DNA of 64,000 bases from Clostridium amylolyticum (GTDB lineage Bacteria > Bacillota > Clostridia > Clostridiales > Clostridiaceae), in the NCBI RefSeq assembly GCF_900142075.1, contig NZ_FQZO01000002.1, positions 186,001 to 250,000 on the forward strand. Reading direction: 5' to 3'. Position numbers and translations under genes: made by a program. This document shows, piece after piece, positions 27,106-35,865 of this stretch. Positions within the stretch are counted from its first letter, which is position 1. Each line of letters opens with the position of its first letter. The notes beneath the pieces were generated by a model, which saw nothing but the letters and a program-made list of their open reading frames with translations, searched no databases and was not told the DNA's origin.

Positions 27106-27966
27106 ATGGATGAAATGAAAAGTTTACAAGATAGCTATACCTTAAATAACGGTGTAAAAATTCCCTGTGTAGGCTTTGGAACTTGGAGAACTCCTGATGG
27201 AGAGGTGGCAGTTTCTGCTGTAGTAGAGGCTATTAAACAAGGTTACCGCCACATTGACACCGCAGCCATATACGGCAATGAAAAAAGCGTGGGCAAAGCT
27301 ATTAAAGCTTCTGGAGTACCTCGTGAAAAGCTGTTTATTACCAGCAAACTCTGGAACTCAGAGCAAGGTTATGAAAGCACCCTTAAAGCCTTTGAAAAAA
27401 CATTGGAAGACCTAGGCTTAGAATATCTAGACTTATATCTTATCCACTGGCCTGTAGTAAAAGGACATAAGGAAGATTGGCAGGAAGCTAATCTTGCCAC
27501 TTGGAGAGCCTTTGAAAAACTTTATAAGGAAGGTAAAATCAGAGCCATAGGAGTAAGTAACTTCCTTCCACATCACTTAGAGCCCCTTATGGCAAAGGCA
27601 GAAATTCAACCTATGGTGAACCAAATAGAACTCCACCCAAGCCTAAACCAAGAAGAAACCGTTGCTTTCTGCAAAAAACATAACATTTTAGTGGAAGCTT
27701 GGAGTCCTCTTGCTTCGGGAAAAATTTTCCAAGTTGTTGAAATGAAAGAAATGGCTGATAAACACGGAAAAACTATATCTCAAGTTTGTCTTCGCTGGAT
27801 ATTGCAAAAAGGGATACTTCCTCTTCCTAAGTCTATAACTGCCGGCAGAATAAAAGAAAACGCTGATATATTTGACTTTGAAATCTCTCCAAAAGATATG
27901 CAGCTAATAGACAACATAACTACTTGTGAGGGCTCAGGAACTGACCCTGATAATATAGATTTCTAA
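27106..27966 (+). CDS. Aldo/keto reductase
   Basis: About 286 residues with the AKR TIM-barrel signature: GYRHIDTAAIYGNE (Asp and Tyr of the tetrad), FITSKLW (Lys), LYLIHWP (His), then IGVSNF and a C-terminal LPKSITAGRIKEN NADPH-binding block (LPKSITAGRIKEN). It reduces aldehydes or ketones with NADPH; the substrate cannot be deduced. The ATG at 27106 is 5 nt after AAAGGA. The ATG at 27115 is an alternative. It is a single-gene unit ended by a clear terminator. Confidence 0.92.
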   Translation: MDEMKSLQDSYTLNNGVKIPCVGFGTWRTPDGEVAVSAVVEAIKQGYRHIDTAAIYGNEKSVGKAIKASGVPREKLFITSKLWNSEQGYESTLKAFEKTLEDLGLEYLDLYLIHWPVVKGHKEDWQEANLATWRAFEKLYKEGKIRAIGVSNFLPHHLEPLMAKAEIQPMVNQIELHPSLNQEETVAFCKKHNILVEAWSPLASGKIFQVVEMKEMADKHGKTISQVCLRWILQKGILPLPKSITAGRIKENADIFDFEISPKDMQLIDNITTCEGSGTDPDNIDF

Positions 27967-27981
27967 TTGCTATAGTAATAT

Positions 27982-28023
27982 AAAACCACAGCATAAAGAT
28001 ATATTTTATATGCTGTGGTTTTT
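27982..28023 (+). terminator. Terminator after the aldo/keto reductase
   Basis: AAAACCACAGCATA pairs with TATGCTGTGGTTTT and is followed by T residues. Confidence 0.9.
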
Positions 28024-28097
28024 CATATTTATTATTTCCCTTCAAGGCCCTTTATGTACAGTTTAATAGCTATCTTTAAAAACAGTTTTTAAGCTAA

Positions 28098-29549
28098 TTA
28101 ATTTTTTAAGAACTTATGTAAACTTAATTTATTTTTAAACAAGTTGTACCTTAGCTTAAATATTTCTACACATTCACCGGAAAGGATTGCTGTAAATATA
28201 TATATTTCGTACCTATATCTAGTTTGAGCTTCTATAAATATATGCGCTGAAACAAAACCAACAATTAAAACATAAAATATAAAATTATTAGAATTATCCC
28301 CATTACTTTTGTTCATAAGTAAGATAAAGGTTCCTAACAACATAAATAAATATTGAATATTTCCTAACTTTAAAAAATATTCAATACCGTTATTCATTTT
28401 ATCTTCTGAAAGAGCAAAATAATACCGATTGTCCTTCTCCCCCATAAAATCATGCATTTTCTTTTTAATAAGGGGAATTGTATCTTTATAGTTCTTTATT
28501 GAGTCTTTTATTACTTCTAAACATTTATCATTATACTTATCATAATCAAAATCTAAAGTCTTTAAATCAAAGTACACTTGAGTTTTTCTAGCATTTTCCG
28601 TGGGAATATTATAAACCCCTCTATCTTTTAACCCTAAAACAAATTTAAAATACTTAGCATTACTCTTGCTAATAGGACTAGGGGAAATATCTGTTTTTAC
28701 CACTGCTATATCAAAAGCTTTTATTACAAACATAAAAGAGATGATAATAATAACAAATGACCTCACATATTCTTTATATTTTCTTTCATCTATGGCTTTA
28801 TAGAAATAGTTAATAAATAATGCAATAATAGCTATAGAAGTAATTGGTCTTAATATTTGAGTAAAACCCAATAACACACCTGCAATAACCAAAGATGCCT
28901 TTGTGGATTTAAGTATAAAGTATAGGGCTAAACACAATAATAAAGAGCTAATATGTTGATTATTTATAATGGAAACCCCCACGATATTAGGAATATAGAA
29001 AACATAAATCACCGAAGCAATGGCAGCTGCATCTTTTGTAGATATTTTTTCAGTAATTTTGTAAATTGTCATAGAGGTTAGCGTTAGGTATATACCTTCT
29101 AAAAGCTTAAACCATATCAGGTTATTACCAAAAATTCTCATTATATATGAAAGATATACTGTATATCCAATTTGATAATTATAAAAGTAAAAATAACTTG
29201 TTTTGTCAAAGCTTTCTTTATGAAATGTTCCTTCAACTATATTATTCGCTCCCTCTAAAAGAACCTTATAATCACTAATGGGATATGTCCTTGCATATAT
29301 GTTCCATATTAAATATGTTAACATAGACATTAATGCTAATGTGATTAAGAAGAACTTAGTACTATGTCTGTTAATTTTCACTGCTATAAAAGATAATAAT
29401 AATGTTATAAATATTATAAATAATAGATTTATTAACTTTAATTCATATCTATTCAACTTTAAGAACGAAACTATCATAACTAAAACTATGATTGCGCAAA
29501 TATATTTAATTGAAAGAAATAACTTATTAGATACGCTACTAAATATCAT
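28098..29549 (-). CDS. GT-C type membrane glycosyltransferase, putative
   Basis: 483 residues with about eleven hydrophobic segments. The first extracytoplasmic loop after the initial helices contains NIYARTYPISDYKVLLEGANN, where GT-C enzymes (PMT/ArnT-like) place their acidic catalytic residue. A long polar loop (about 275-400) sits between membrane blocks. These enzymes transfer sugars from polyprenyl-phosphate donors on the outer face of the membrane. Donor and acceptor are unknown. AAAGGA is about 12 nt before the ATG, so the start is not well determined. The gene stands alone. Confidence 0.75.
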   Translation of the reverse strand: MIFSSVSNKLFLSIKYICAIIVLVMIVSFLKLNRYELKLINLLFIIFITLLLSFIAVKINRHSTKFFLITLALMSMLTYLIWNIYARTYPISDYKVLLEGANNIVEGTFHKESFDKTSYFYFYNYQIGYTVYLSYIMRIFGNNLIWFKLLEGIYLTLTSMTIYKITEKISTKDAAAIASVIYVFYIPNIVGVSIINNQHISSLLLCLALYFILKSTKASLVIAGVLLGFTQILRPITSIAIIALFINYFYKAIDERKYKEYVRSFVIIIISFMFVIKAFDIAVVKTDISPSPISKSNAKYFKFVLGLKDRGVYNIPTENARKTQVYFDLKTLDFDYDKYNDKCLEVIKDSIKNYKDTIPLIKKKMHDFMGEKDNRYYFALSEDKMNNGIEYFLKLGNIQYLFMLLGTFILLMNKSNGDNSNNFIFYVLIVGFVSAHIFIEAQTRYRYEIYIFTAILSGECVEIFKLRYNLFKNKLSLHKFLKN

Positions 29550-29629
29550 ATAATTATATTTTCCTTTGCAAATTTATTATTTACCTTATTATACTACAAT
29601 ACAATAATATCAATATGCTTTAACAGTAA

Positions 29630-29674
29630 ATAAACACAACATACATAAAAAGTTATTTGTATGTTGTGTTTATT
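29630..29674 (-). terminator. Hairpin downstream of the GT-C gene region
   Basis: AAACACAACATACA pairs with TGTATGTTGTGTTT. The TGTTGTGTTTATT end is directly repeated once more. It lies upstream of the GT-C gene and downstream of nothing on the plus strand, so it most likely ends the minus-strand MerR-MATE transcript only by read-through; its exact role is unclear. Confidence 0.5.
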
Positions 29675-29705
29675 TGTTGTGTTTATTTATATAATTAATC
29701 TATTT

Positions 29706-31055
29706 TTAAAGAGCCGTGCTTAAAGCCTTGTTATGAGAGTTTTTCTTTTCTATGATTAATATCAAAGCTATTAACCCTAAAGCTAAGACCTCTGAAAAAG
29801 GTACTGTAAGCCATATTCCATTAGCTCCAAACAATAAAGGAAGAACCTTTAATAATATTGCTATAAAAATTATTCCTCTAAATAAAGAAAGAAATGTAGA
29901 ATACTTGCTTTTTTCTATAGCTTGAAAATAGGCTCCTACCATTATGCTTATACCCATAAAAGGGAATGCTGTAAAATACAGCTTTATTCCTTGAACTGTC
30001 ATGCTAAGCATTTCGCCTTTTTCTTTAGTAAAGGCTGATGCTATAGTCTCTGGAATTAAAAGTCCTAGCACTAAAAAAAGCCCTCCTACTAAAATTCCTG
30101 ATACCATTCCTAGGTTTTTTGAAACACTGACCCTGTGTTTTTTTTCAGCACCATAATTAATACTTATAATAGGTTGTACCCCTTGAGCTATACCACTAAT
30201 GATAGCTACACACATTATTGAGCAGTTAGCGATTATGCTATAGGAAGCTACCCCTAACTCACCAATGGTACTTAATAACTCTTTATTAAATAGATATATT
30301 GCTAGTCCTGCGCTAATTTCAATTATAAACCCTGAAAGCCCTATGGATAGTATCCTTTTCACAGTGGACAAATCTAAGGTTATAAAGCCAAGCTTAAGCA
30401 AATTATCTTTCTTAAAATGAGCTAAAAGTACGGTTACTGAAACCATAGCAGACATAGCTGTTGCTATGGCAGCACCTCTCATGCCCATATTAAGAGGATA
30501 TATAAATAAATAATCAAAAACAAGGTTGGTAAGTCCACCTGCAATGGCTGCAAACATTGCTCTCTTATAACCTTTATCATTTCTTACTAAAGCAGAAAGA
30601 TTTTGTACCATAAGAAAAAAAGGAGTAAAGAGTATTATTACTCCTAAATATTCTTTCACTAAAGGAAGGCTCTCCCTGCTGGCTCCTAAGGCTAAGGATA
30701 TTCTTTCTAAAAATATTATTCCAAGCAAGCTATAGGATATACCCATTATAACGCCCAAGGTAAGAGCACTTTTGAAAAACTTCTGTGCCTTCTTTTCCTC
30801 TCCTGCACCACGACTTATAGACATAGCTGTAGCCCCTCCTACCCCTATAAGCATGCCTGTACCATATATTACATTATAAATTGGCAAGGATATATTCAGT
30901 GCCGTTAGTCCTTCTTTTCCTATACCTCTTCCTATGAAAATAGTATCGAATAGTATATATAAAGATACTGTTATCATTCCTAGCACACTAGTGGATACAT
31001 ATTTAACAAATAACTTCTTAATATCATCTTCTAATAAATTTAATTTCTTCTGCAT
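29706..31055 (-). CDS. MATE-family multidrug/Na+ efflux transporter
   Basis: About 449 residues with twelve membrane segments in two related halves: FDTIFIGRGIGKEGLTALNI in the first half, and IANCSIMCVAIISGIAQGVQPIISINYGA in the second as separate motif pieces (GIAQGVQPIISINYGA). MATE proteins export cationic drugs using Na+ or H+ gradients. The ATG at 31055 lies 8 nt after AAGGAG. A GTG and an ATG upstream are too close to it. It follows the MerR gene by 66 bp without a terminator, so it is probably the target of that regulator. Confidence 0.92.
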   Translation of the reverse strand: MQKKLNLLEDDIKKLFVKYVSTSVLGMITVSLYILFDTIFIGRGIGKEGLTALNISLPIYNVIYGTGMLIGVGGATAMSISRGAGEEKKAQKFFKSALTLGVIMGISYSLLGIIFLERISLALGASRESLPLVKEYLGVIILFTPFFLMVQNLSALVRNDKGYKRAMFAAIAGGLTNLVFDYLFIYPLNMGMRGAAIATAMSAMVSVTVLLAHFKKDNLLKLGFITLDLSTVKRILSIGLSGFIIEISAGLAIYLFNKELLSTIGELGVASYSIIANCSIMCVAIISGIAQGVQPIISINYGAEKKHRVSVSKNLGMVSGILVGGLFLVLGLLIPETIASAFTKEKGEMLSMTVQGIKLYFTAFPFMGISIMVGAYFQAIEKSKYSTFLSLFRGIIFIAILLKVLPLLFGANGIWLTVPFSEVLALGLIALILIIEKKNSHNKALSTAL

Positions 31056-31121
31056 GTTCATCACTCCTTATAACACCTTTCCTATTTTAAAGGTTATAGT
31101 AACTATAAGGTCAATACTATT

Positions 31122-31946
31122 TTATTTCTTTTTTATTGGAACCTGAATCTCTGTAATAAACTCTAGCTCCTTTTCAGAAAATGCGGCTTCTGCAATGTTT
31201 AACACTAACGCATCCCCTGATATTTCATAATTATTTTCTTCTATCCAACACATTATATTATTAAAGTACTCTTCTCCCATCTCATAACTTCCATAGTAAG
31301 TTATGCATGCATATTCTCCCTCTGGAAGCAAAGCTCCCTTTCCACTAACCTTAGGATTGCTCTCAAATAGAAGAGCCATAAAACTCCAATTATTATACTT
31401 CTCCTGTTTTATTTTTTCCCTTTCCATAACCAATGTAATAACACCTTGAAGCATAATTTCATCATCTTTAATAAGCCCGCTTAATTCTATTAAACTGTAT
31501 TCAAATTCAACTTTGCTTAAAGGCTTACCAAGGTTAACATATAGCATATACCTTTCTTTATAATATTCTTTATAAACCTTAGGTTCCTTCGCTTTAATTG
31601 CTTTATTTTTTATATTTTTTAATTTAATATTTATATTTTTTTCTAAAAGCTGTAATTTCTTAATTTCTTTACTTATACTTTCCTTTTGAAGTTCTAACAC
31701 GTTTAAAAATTTATTAAGCTTTCTATCCTTCAAATAAGCTTTTATGTCCTCAATAGATAACCCCAGCCCTCTTAAGAACAAAATTGCATCTAATAATGCA
31801 AATTGATCTATACCGTAATATCTATATCCATTATCCTTATCCACATATAAAGGTTTAAAAAGCCCTATCTTATCATAATACCTTAAGGTTTGAGCAGATA
31901 TATTATGTATTTTTGCCATTTCTCCTACAGTAACTTTAGTCTTCAA
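31122..31946 (-). CDS. MerR-family transcriptional regulator with GyrI-like effector domain
   Basis: 274 residues. The N-terminal MerR winged helix reads VGEMAKIHNISAQTLRYYDK, followed by GYRYYGIDQFALLDAILFLR and a helical dimerisation stretch rich in Lys (about 75-125). The C-terminal half (about 130-270) has the GyrI/BmrR-type ligand-binding pattern, with GEYACITYYGSYEMGEEYF. BmrR-type regulators sense drugs and activate the adjacent pump, here the MATE gene. The start is TTG at 31946 with AGGTGA 7 nt upstream. Confidence 0.9.
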   Translation of the reverse strand: MKTKVTVGEMAKIHNISAQTLRYYDKIGLFKPLYVDKDNGYRYYGIDQFALLDAILFLRGLGLSIEDIKAYLKDRKLNKFLNVLELQKESISKEIKKLQLLEKNINIKLKNIKNKAIKAKEPKVYKEYYKERYMLYVNLGKPLSKVEFEYSLIELSGLIKDDEIMLQGVITLVMEREKIKQEKYNNWSFMALLFESNPKVSGKGALLPEGEYACITYYGSYEMGEEYFNNIMCWIEENNYEISGDALVLNIAEAAFSEKELEFITEIQVPIKKK

Positions 31947-32001
31947 TGCTTATTCACCTACTTAAATATAGAACTTATAATAATATTATTGTAAAATGCA
32001 C

Positions 32002-32038
32002 AAAAAGAAAATACTACAGGATATAATTCCTGTAGTAT
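32002..32038 (-). terminator. Terminator after the polysaccharide deacetylase gene
   Basis: Stem ATACTACAGG/CCTGTAGTAT with an 8-nt loop, and a T-rich run on the minus strand (TTTTCTTTTTG). Confidence 0.88.
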
Positions 32039-32042
32039 GGGT

Positions 32043-33044
32043 TTACTTTAATGTTCTAAATTCATAGCCTTTGGTTTTAAAATGAGTAATTATTTCAGGT
32101 AATGCTTCTACAGTAGATTTTTTTGAAGGTGCATCGTGCATTAATAGAGTTATTTTTTCCACTTTAGCCCCTTCCAAACCATCTAGTTCCTTCTTAATTT
32201 CATTTATTAACTGTTCCTTAGTTCTGTTGTTAGACTTAGCATCTGTAGAATCTATATTCCAATCTGCAAAAGCAATGCCCTTAGCCGCAAAAGCATCCTT
32301 GGCAGGCTGCATGTTTTTCCATGACATAGCCCCACCTGGGAACCTAATTACTTTAGTTTCAAAGTCCGGCCCTAAAGTTTCTTTAAGCTTATTATTGGAA
32401 AGGTCAAAATCTGACATAATGCTATTTAAATTTGCAGTTCTTCCTGGATAAAGCTTTTTATAATCATGAGAGTAGCTATGGTTACCAATGGCATGTCCTT
32501 CTTCTAATTCTCTTTTTAAAATTTCTCTAACTTCTTGAGTTCCATCTAAATTTTTAGTCCACACAAAGAAGGTAGCCTTTACATCATGCTTCTTTAAAGT
32601 ATCCAATATAACAGGGGTATTGTTTACTGAAGGACCATCATCAAAGGTTAAAAACACTATCTTCTTTCCGTCTGCTGGAAGCTTATGCTCATTTGCCTTT
32701 TGAGAATCAAAGGCACTAAATGTATATTTGTCCCCTTCTATAGAGGTATTAGAACCTTTATTAACATCTGTTGGCAAAGGCTCTTTAACCACAGGTTTCT
32801 CAGGCTTAGCAGTAACTTTGTTATCTTCTTTTCCTTCACTCCTATTTTTCCCTGAAGCAATTTTTTCTTGAATGTTTCCAAATATATTTTTTGAATCTCC
32901 GGAAGGCTTGTTCAAGAAATGATCAGTCAAATAGGCAGCTCCTACTCCTATACCTAATAATAGTATTATGGATAAAGTGATTACTGTTATCCTTCTTCTT
33001 CTTAATTTTTTTCTTCTCCTAGATAAATTTAATTTATTTGCCAT
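32043..33044 (-). CDS. Membrane-anchored polysaccharide deacetylase (NodB domain)
   Basis: 333 residues. A basic N-terminus (RRRKKLRRRR) precedes one membrane helix (about 19-38), then a polar linker to about residue 120 and a NodB homology domain. Motif 1 is TFDDGPS (133-139, catalytic and metal Asp), motif 2 GHAIGNHSYSH, and later RFPGG and LLMHDA. Such enzymes remove acetyl groups from peptidoglycan amino sugars or other surface polysaccharides at the cell exterior, changing lysozyme sensitivity. It is the last chromosomal gene before the prophage region. Confidence 0.92.
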   Translation of the reverse strand: MANKLNLSRRRKKLRRRRITVITLSIILLLGIGVGAAYLTDHFLNKPSGDSKNIFGNIQEKIASGKNRSEGKEDNKVTAKPEKPVVKEPLPTDVNKGSNTSIEGDKYTFSAFDSQKANEHKLPADGKKIVFLTFDDGPSVNNTPVILDTLKKHDVKATFFVWTKNLDGTQEVREILKRELEEGHAIGNHSYSHDYKKLYPGRTANLNSIMSDFDLSNNKLKETLGPDFETKVIRFPGGAMSWKNMQPAKDAFAAKGIAFADWNIDSTDAKSNNRTKEQLINEIKKELDGLEGAKVEKITLLMHDAPSKKSTVEALPEIITHFKTKGYEFRTLK

Positions 33045-33245
33045 ATCATCAATCCTTTGTTATTAATACTTATATATTCTATGCATAGATGCTTGTCCAT
33101 TGTTTTAAGTAGATTATTTATGTCTTAGCATAACCTATTTATTTTCTACAGCATTTTATGTTTATTTTACTACTATAATATTTACTACGTTTTATTTCTA
33201 CAAAAGTAACTATAAATAATCATAAGATTATATTTTTTAACATCA

Positions 33246-33277
33246 TTATAAAAAAGCCTCGGTTGTCGAAGCTTTTT
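33246..33277 (-). terminator. Terminator in the chromosome-prophage gap
   Basis: AAGCTTCG-ACAA-CCGAGGCTT on the minus strand pairs over 8 bp and is followed by T residues. The rest of 33045-33382 holds no recognisable gene. It may shield the deacetylase from prophage transcription. Confidence 0.7.
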
Positions 33278-33382
33278 GTGATATTTCTTATATAATTATA
33301 GCACAAACTCTTTATTATTTAGTAATAATTATATAAATTATTGAATCTTTTTTTTAACTTAAAATAATAAAATCAATATATT

Positions 33383-33410
33383 TGGTGACACCTAGGAGAA
33401 TAGAACTCCT
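33383..33410 (-). other. Degenerate att-like tRNA 3'-half, outer boundary of element 1
   Basis: The minus strand reads AGGAG-TTCTATT-CTCCT, then AGGTGTC, A, CCA: a T-arm and acceptor 3' strand with terminal CCA. Compared with 48605-48632, the T loop has lost its TTCGA core. Similarity to the other copy continues for about 200 bp, up to the terminator before the first cargo gene. Confidence 0.75.
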
Positions 33411-33558
33411 TTTTCGAATCAACGCTAACTATAAAAAGCCAAAACCTTCTATAACTGTTTACATTAAACCATTTAATCCCTATAAAATTCTACCACAAAT
33501 TATATCTATATAAAACTTATGTTAAAAATATGGGAATATAAATATATTGATTATAAGA

Positions 33559-33590
33559 AAGCCCTGGATTAATCCAAGGCTGCTTTTTAT
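33559..33590 (-). terminator. Terminator after the element 1 cargo gene
   Basis: Minus strand GCCTTGGA-TTAA-TCCAGGGC followed by T-rich sequence. The equivalent place in element 2 has the related hairpin at 48780-48807. Confidence 0.8.
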
Positions 33591-33600
33591 TTGTTTTAAA

Positions 33601-33966
33601 TTATTTTGCTTTAACTTCTTTATTATTATACTTTGCTTTATTTTTAATTAGGTCAAGTAATAACAATGCTGCAAATATAAAACTTAATATTGACCATATT
33701 TTTAGATCAGCAAACTTTCCTATATTTGCAATACCTACTACTCCACCCAAGGCATAAAATACCAAGGATGTTATTGTAATTCCTTTGTTTAATTTTGAAA
33801 CTAGAGCAATTATTCCCCCGATAAGCATACATAGTGCAAGCATAAAACCAGCAGTACCGCTTACAGAATTTGAATTTTCAAGCGCATTTGCAACTCCTGC
33901 AGCGCATGATTGAAATGTAATTATTGCGAATAATACAATACTGATGATACCTATTACTTTTTTCAT
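33601..33966 (-). CDS. Prophage cargo: small four-helix membrane protein
   Basis: 121 residues, starting MKKVIGIISIVLFAIITFQS, with four hydrophobic segments and a Lys-rich cytoplasmic tail. I do not recognise a functional family with certainty. The ATG at 33966 follows GGGGAGGT by 6 nt. It lies between the attachment site and the lysis genes, has its own promoter and terminator, and is thus a likely lysogenic-conversion (moron) gene. Element 2 has an unrelated lipoprotein in the same slot behind nearly the same promoter. Confidence 0.72.
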   Translation of the reverse strand: MKKVIGIISIVLFAIITFQSCAAGVANALENSNSVSGTAGFMLALCMLIGGIIALVSKLNKGITITSLVFYALGGVVGIANIGKFADLKIWSILSFIFAALLLLDLIKNKAKYNNKEVKAK

Positions 33967-33990
33967 ATTTTTACCTCCCCTGTGTGTATA

Positions 33991-34063
33991 TTTACAGTTA
34001 TAATTGTAAATCATTTGTTAATTAATTCAATAGTTTCGACAAAACTATGTGTAATGTTACATG
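33991..34063 (-). promoter_or_regulatory. Conserved cargo-gene promoter and operator, copy 1
   Basis: A near-palindrome TTTACAGTTATAATTGTAAA (33991-34010, one mismatch) overlaps a minus-strand -10 (TACAAT) lying 16 nt after TTGAAT. A second conserved block (34034-34063: TTTCGACAAAACTAT then TAATGTTACATG) is shared with 49464-49493, with two differences in 30 nt. Confidence 0.65.
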
Positions 34064-34185
34064 AATAAAATAAAAAAGAGTTTTGCTAGAATCGATATTG
34101 ATTCATCTTGTAATTATATTAATATTAACCTTCTTGGCATCGGTTTGAATTAGTTCCTTGATATAGGAGTTTGATCCATTTTAGA

Positions 34186-34220
34186 GCAAAAAAATAAAGG
34201 GTAGTCCATTCAGACTACCC
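34186..34220 (-). terminator. Terminator after the element 1 amidase
   Basis: GGGTAGTC-N6-GACTACCC with a T-rich run (minus strand CTTTATTTTTTT). Related to the terminator at 49596-49628. Confidence 0.88.
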
Positions 34221-34227
34221 AATAATA

Positions 34228-35109
34228 TTATAAACCTAAAAGCTTTCTCCAAGTGTTCTTTCCCACTATTCCATCTGTCACTAATCCATTATTTCTCTGA
34301 AATTCCATTACAGCCTGTCTAGTGCCCTCTCCAAATATTCCATCTGCTCCATAAGCTACATTATAACCTAAATATATTAACCTTTCCTGAATCCATTTTG
34401 TTATATTTCCTCTGGCGCCTTGTCTTACCGTAGGAGCTGCAGCTACGGTTCTAGGTCCTGGTATATTGTCTACTGAAATATTGCCAAAGTCCTGGTTTAC
34501 AAATTCCCTTTGTAGAGAAGCGAAATCACAATATAGTTTAGGTTGTGGAACTGGAGTAGATTGAGATTCATGCACTCTTATTGAACTAGAAATACCTATA
34601 AAGTCTAATATAGCCTTTGCTTGTAACTCTATAATTTTCTTTAAGTTAGCATCTAAGAATTCCATATCTGCAGCATTATCTATAAAGTGATTTTCTATCA
34701 ATATTGCTGGGCATTTAGTTTTTCTTAGTACTGCAAAATTAGCAGTTTTTACTCCCCTGTCTCTAGTAGCTACTCTATTGGCTACCATAGAATTTTGAAT
34801 TGCCTTTGCGAATTCTTTACCTTTATTAGAAGTAAGGTAAGCAAAAGTTTCTAATCCATACCCTCCACCACTATTAACATGCTGTGATATAAAATAATCA
34901 CAACTATTATTATTGCTTATATCCGCTCTTTCGTATAATTCTAGGAATCTATCATCAGTTCTAGTATATATAACATTTATTCCGTGTTGCTGTAATTGAC
35001 TTCCTAGTCCTAAAGCTAACTTAAGAGTATAGTCTTTTTCCTGTCTACCATTTCCACAAGCTCCTGGATCTTTACCGCCATGTCCTGCATCTACACATAT
35101 TTTGACCAT
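34228..35109 (-). CDS. N-acetylmuramoyl-L-alanine amidase endolysin with PG-binding domain
   Basis: 293 residues. An Amidase_3 zinc domain (1-175) opens ICVDAGHGGKDPGACGNG, with further ligands in SQHVNSGGG and the catalytic Glu in ILIENHFIDN. A linker follows and then a C-terminal PG_binding_1 domain (about 225-293: GNITKWIQERLIYLGYN, DGIFGEGTRQAVMEFQ). It cuts the amide bond between MurNAc and L-Ala to lyse the cell. Directly downstream of the holin with a 2-bp gap, it forms the lysis cassette of element 1. Confidence 0.94.
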   Translation of the reverse strand: MVKICVDAGHGGKDPGACGNGRQEKDYTLKLALGLGSQLQQHGINVIYTRTDDRFLELYERADISNNNSCDYFISQHVNSGGGYGLETFAYLTSNKGKEFAKAIQNSMVANRVATRDRGVKTANFAVLRKTKCPAILIENHFIDNAADMEFLDANLKKIIELQAKAILDFIGISSSIRVHESQSTPVPQPKLYCDFASLQREFVNQDFGNISVDNIPGPRTVAAAPTVRQGARGNITKWIQERLIYLGYNVAYGADGIFGEGTRQAVMEFQRNNGLVTDGIVGKNTWRKLLGL

Positions 35110-35111
35110 AA

Positions 35112-35534
35112 CTATCTTTCCTTCTTAATAATTTCTTTTTTATTTCCCTCTTTAAGTTGTATTAGAGCCTCTTTAAGTTTGTCTGGTATGGGCAAACCTA
35201 ATTGAGCACAATTTTCCAAAAGACTTATGCCTTCATTTGCAATGTAAAAATAGCATACTAGTGTCCTAAATAACCAAGTGCCAGTATTTAAAAGCCTATC
35301 TAACATTACAGCTACTATTAGTACTATAAGTATTAAGCTTTTTCTAGTTATGCCCTTAAGTCCCACATCAGAAGATACTACTTTATTTACATAAGCTTTT
35401 GTTAAACCTACAGAATAGTCCAGAACCATGAGAGCTATTAACACTATTAAGGCTGTATCCCATGTTCCAAATAACCATGTAATAACTGTCCCTATTGCTG
35501 CAATAATTGTTTTTATAATGTTTTCTTTTTCCAC
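35112..35534 (-). CDS. Holin, TcdE/phage_holin_4 type
   Basis: About 140 residues with three to four hydrophobic segments (IIKTIIAAIGTVITWLFG, ALIVLIALMVLDYSVGL, SLILIVLIVAVMLDRLL, FRTLVCYFYIANEG). DYSVGLTKAYVNK, GLKGITRKS and the C-terminal LPIPDKLKEALIQLK are typical of the TcdE/UtxA holin family. The GTG at 35534 is 7 nt after AAGAAGG; the upstream extension lacks a site. It makes membrane lesions that release the endolysin. Confidence 0.9.
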   Translation of the reverse strand: MEKENIIKTIIAAIGTVITWLFGTWDTALIVLIALMVLDYSVGLTKAYVNKVVSSDVGLKGITRKSLILIVLIVAVMLDRLLNTGTWLFRTLVCYFYIANEGISLLENCAQLGLPIPDKLKEALIQLKEGNKKEIIKKER

Positions 35535-35560
35535 TCTAGTACCTTCTTTCTTATAATAAT

Positions 35561-35602
35561 AAGGCAAAATAAAAGCACCATATAGGTGCTATACTTTGCC
35601 TT
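35561..35602 (-). terminator. Terminator between tail and lysis genes of element 1
   Basis: Nested stems AAGGCAAA/TTTGCCTT and AGCACC/GGTGCT, with TTTTATTTT on the minus strand. Member of a terminator family that recurs at module borders in both elements. Confidence 0.8.
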
Positions 35603-35612
35603 CTATAGTTAT

Positions 35613-35849
35613 TTATATTATCTCTATTCCATTATCATATGCTCTTTGTTCAGCTGTAGCTTTAAATGACCTTATTTTTTCCAGACATACAGCTTTGTTA
35701 TTTTCAAACTTCTCTTTATCTTGTATGTCTATTATCATGTTATAGCTTTTTCCTATGTTTATAGTGCAGTACATTCTTACAACTACATATTCTTGGCCAC
35801 CTAAATCCTTTAATATAACCTGATCTTTTAAGTCAATTATTTCTTCCAT
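35613..35849 (-). CDS. Small phage protein between tail and lysis genes
   Basis: 78 residues: mixed beta start (DQVILKDLGGQEYVVVRMY) and a charged helical end (KIRSFKATAEQRAYDNGIEII). No known family recognised with confidence. The gene is preceded by AAGGGAGAATT and lies 16 bp after the tail fibre gene, so it is part of the late operon. Confidence 0.7.
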   Translation of the reverse strand: MEEIIDLKDQVILKDLGGQEYVVVRMYCTINIGKSYNMIIDIQDKEKFENNKAVCLEKIRSFKATAEQRAYDNGIEII

Positions 35850-35865
35850 ATATAATTCTCCCTTC

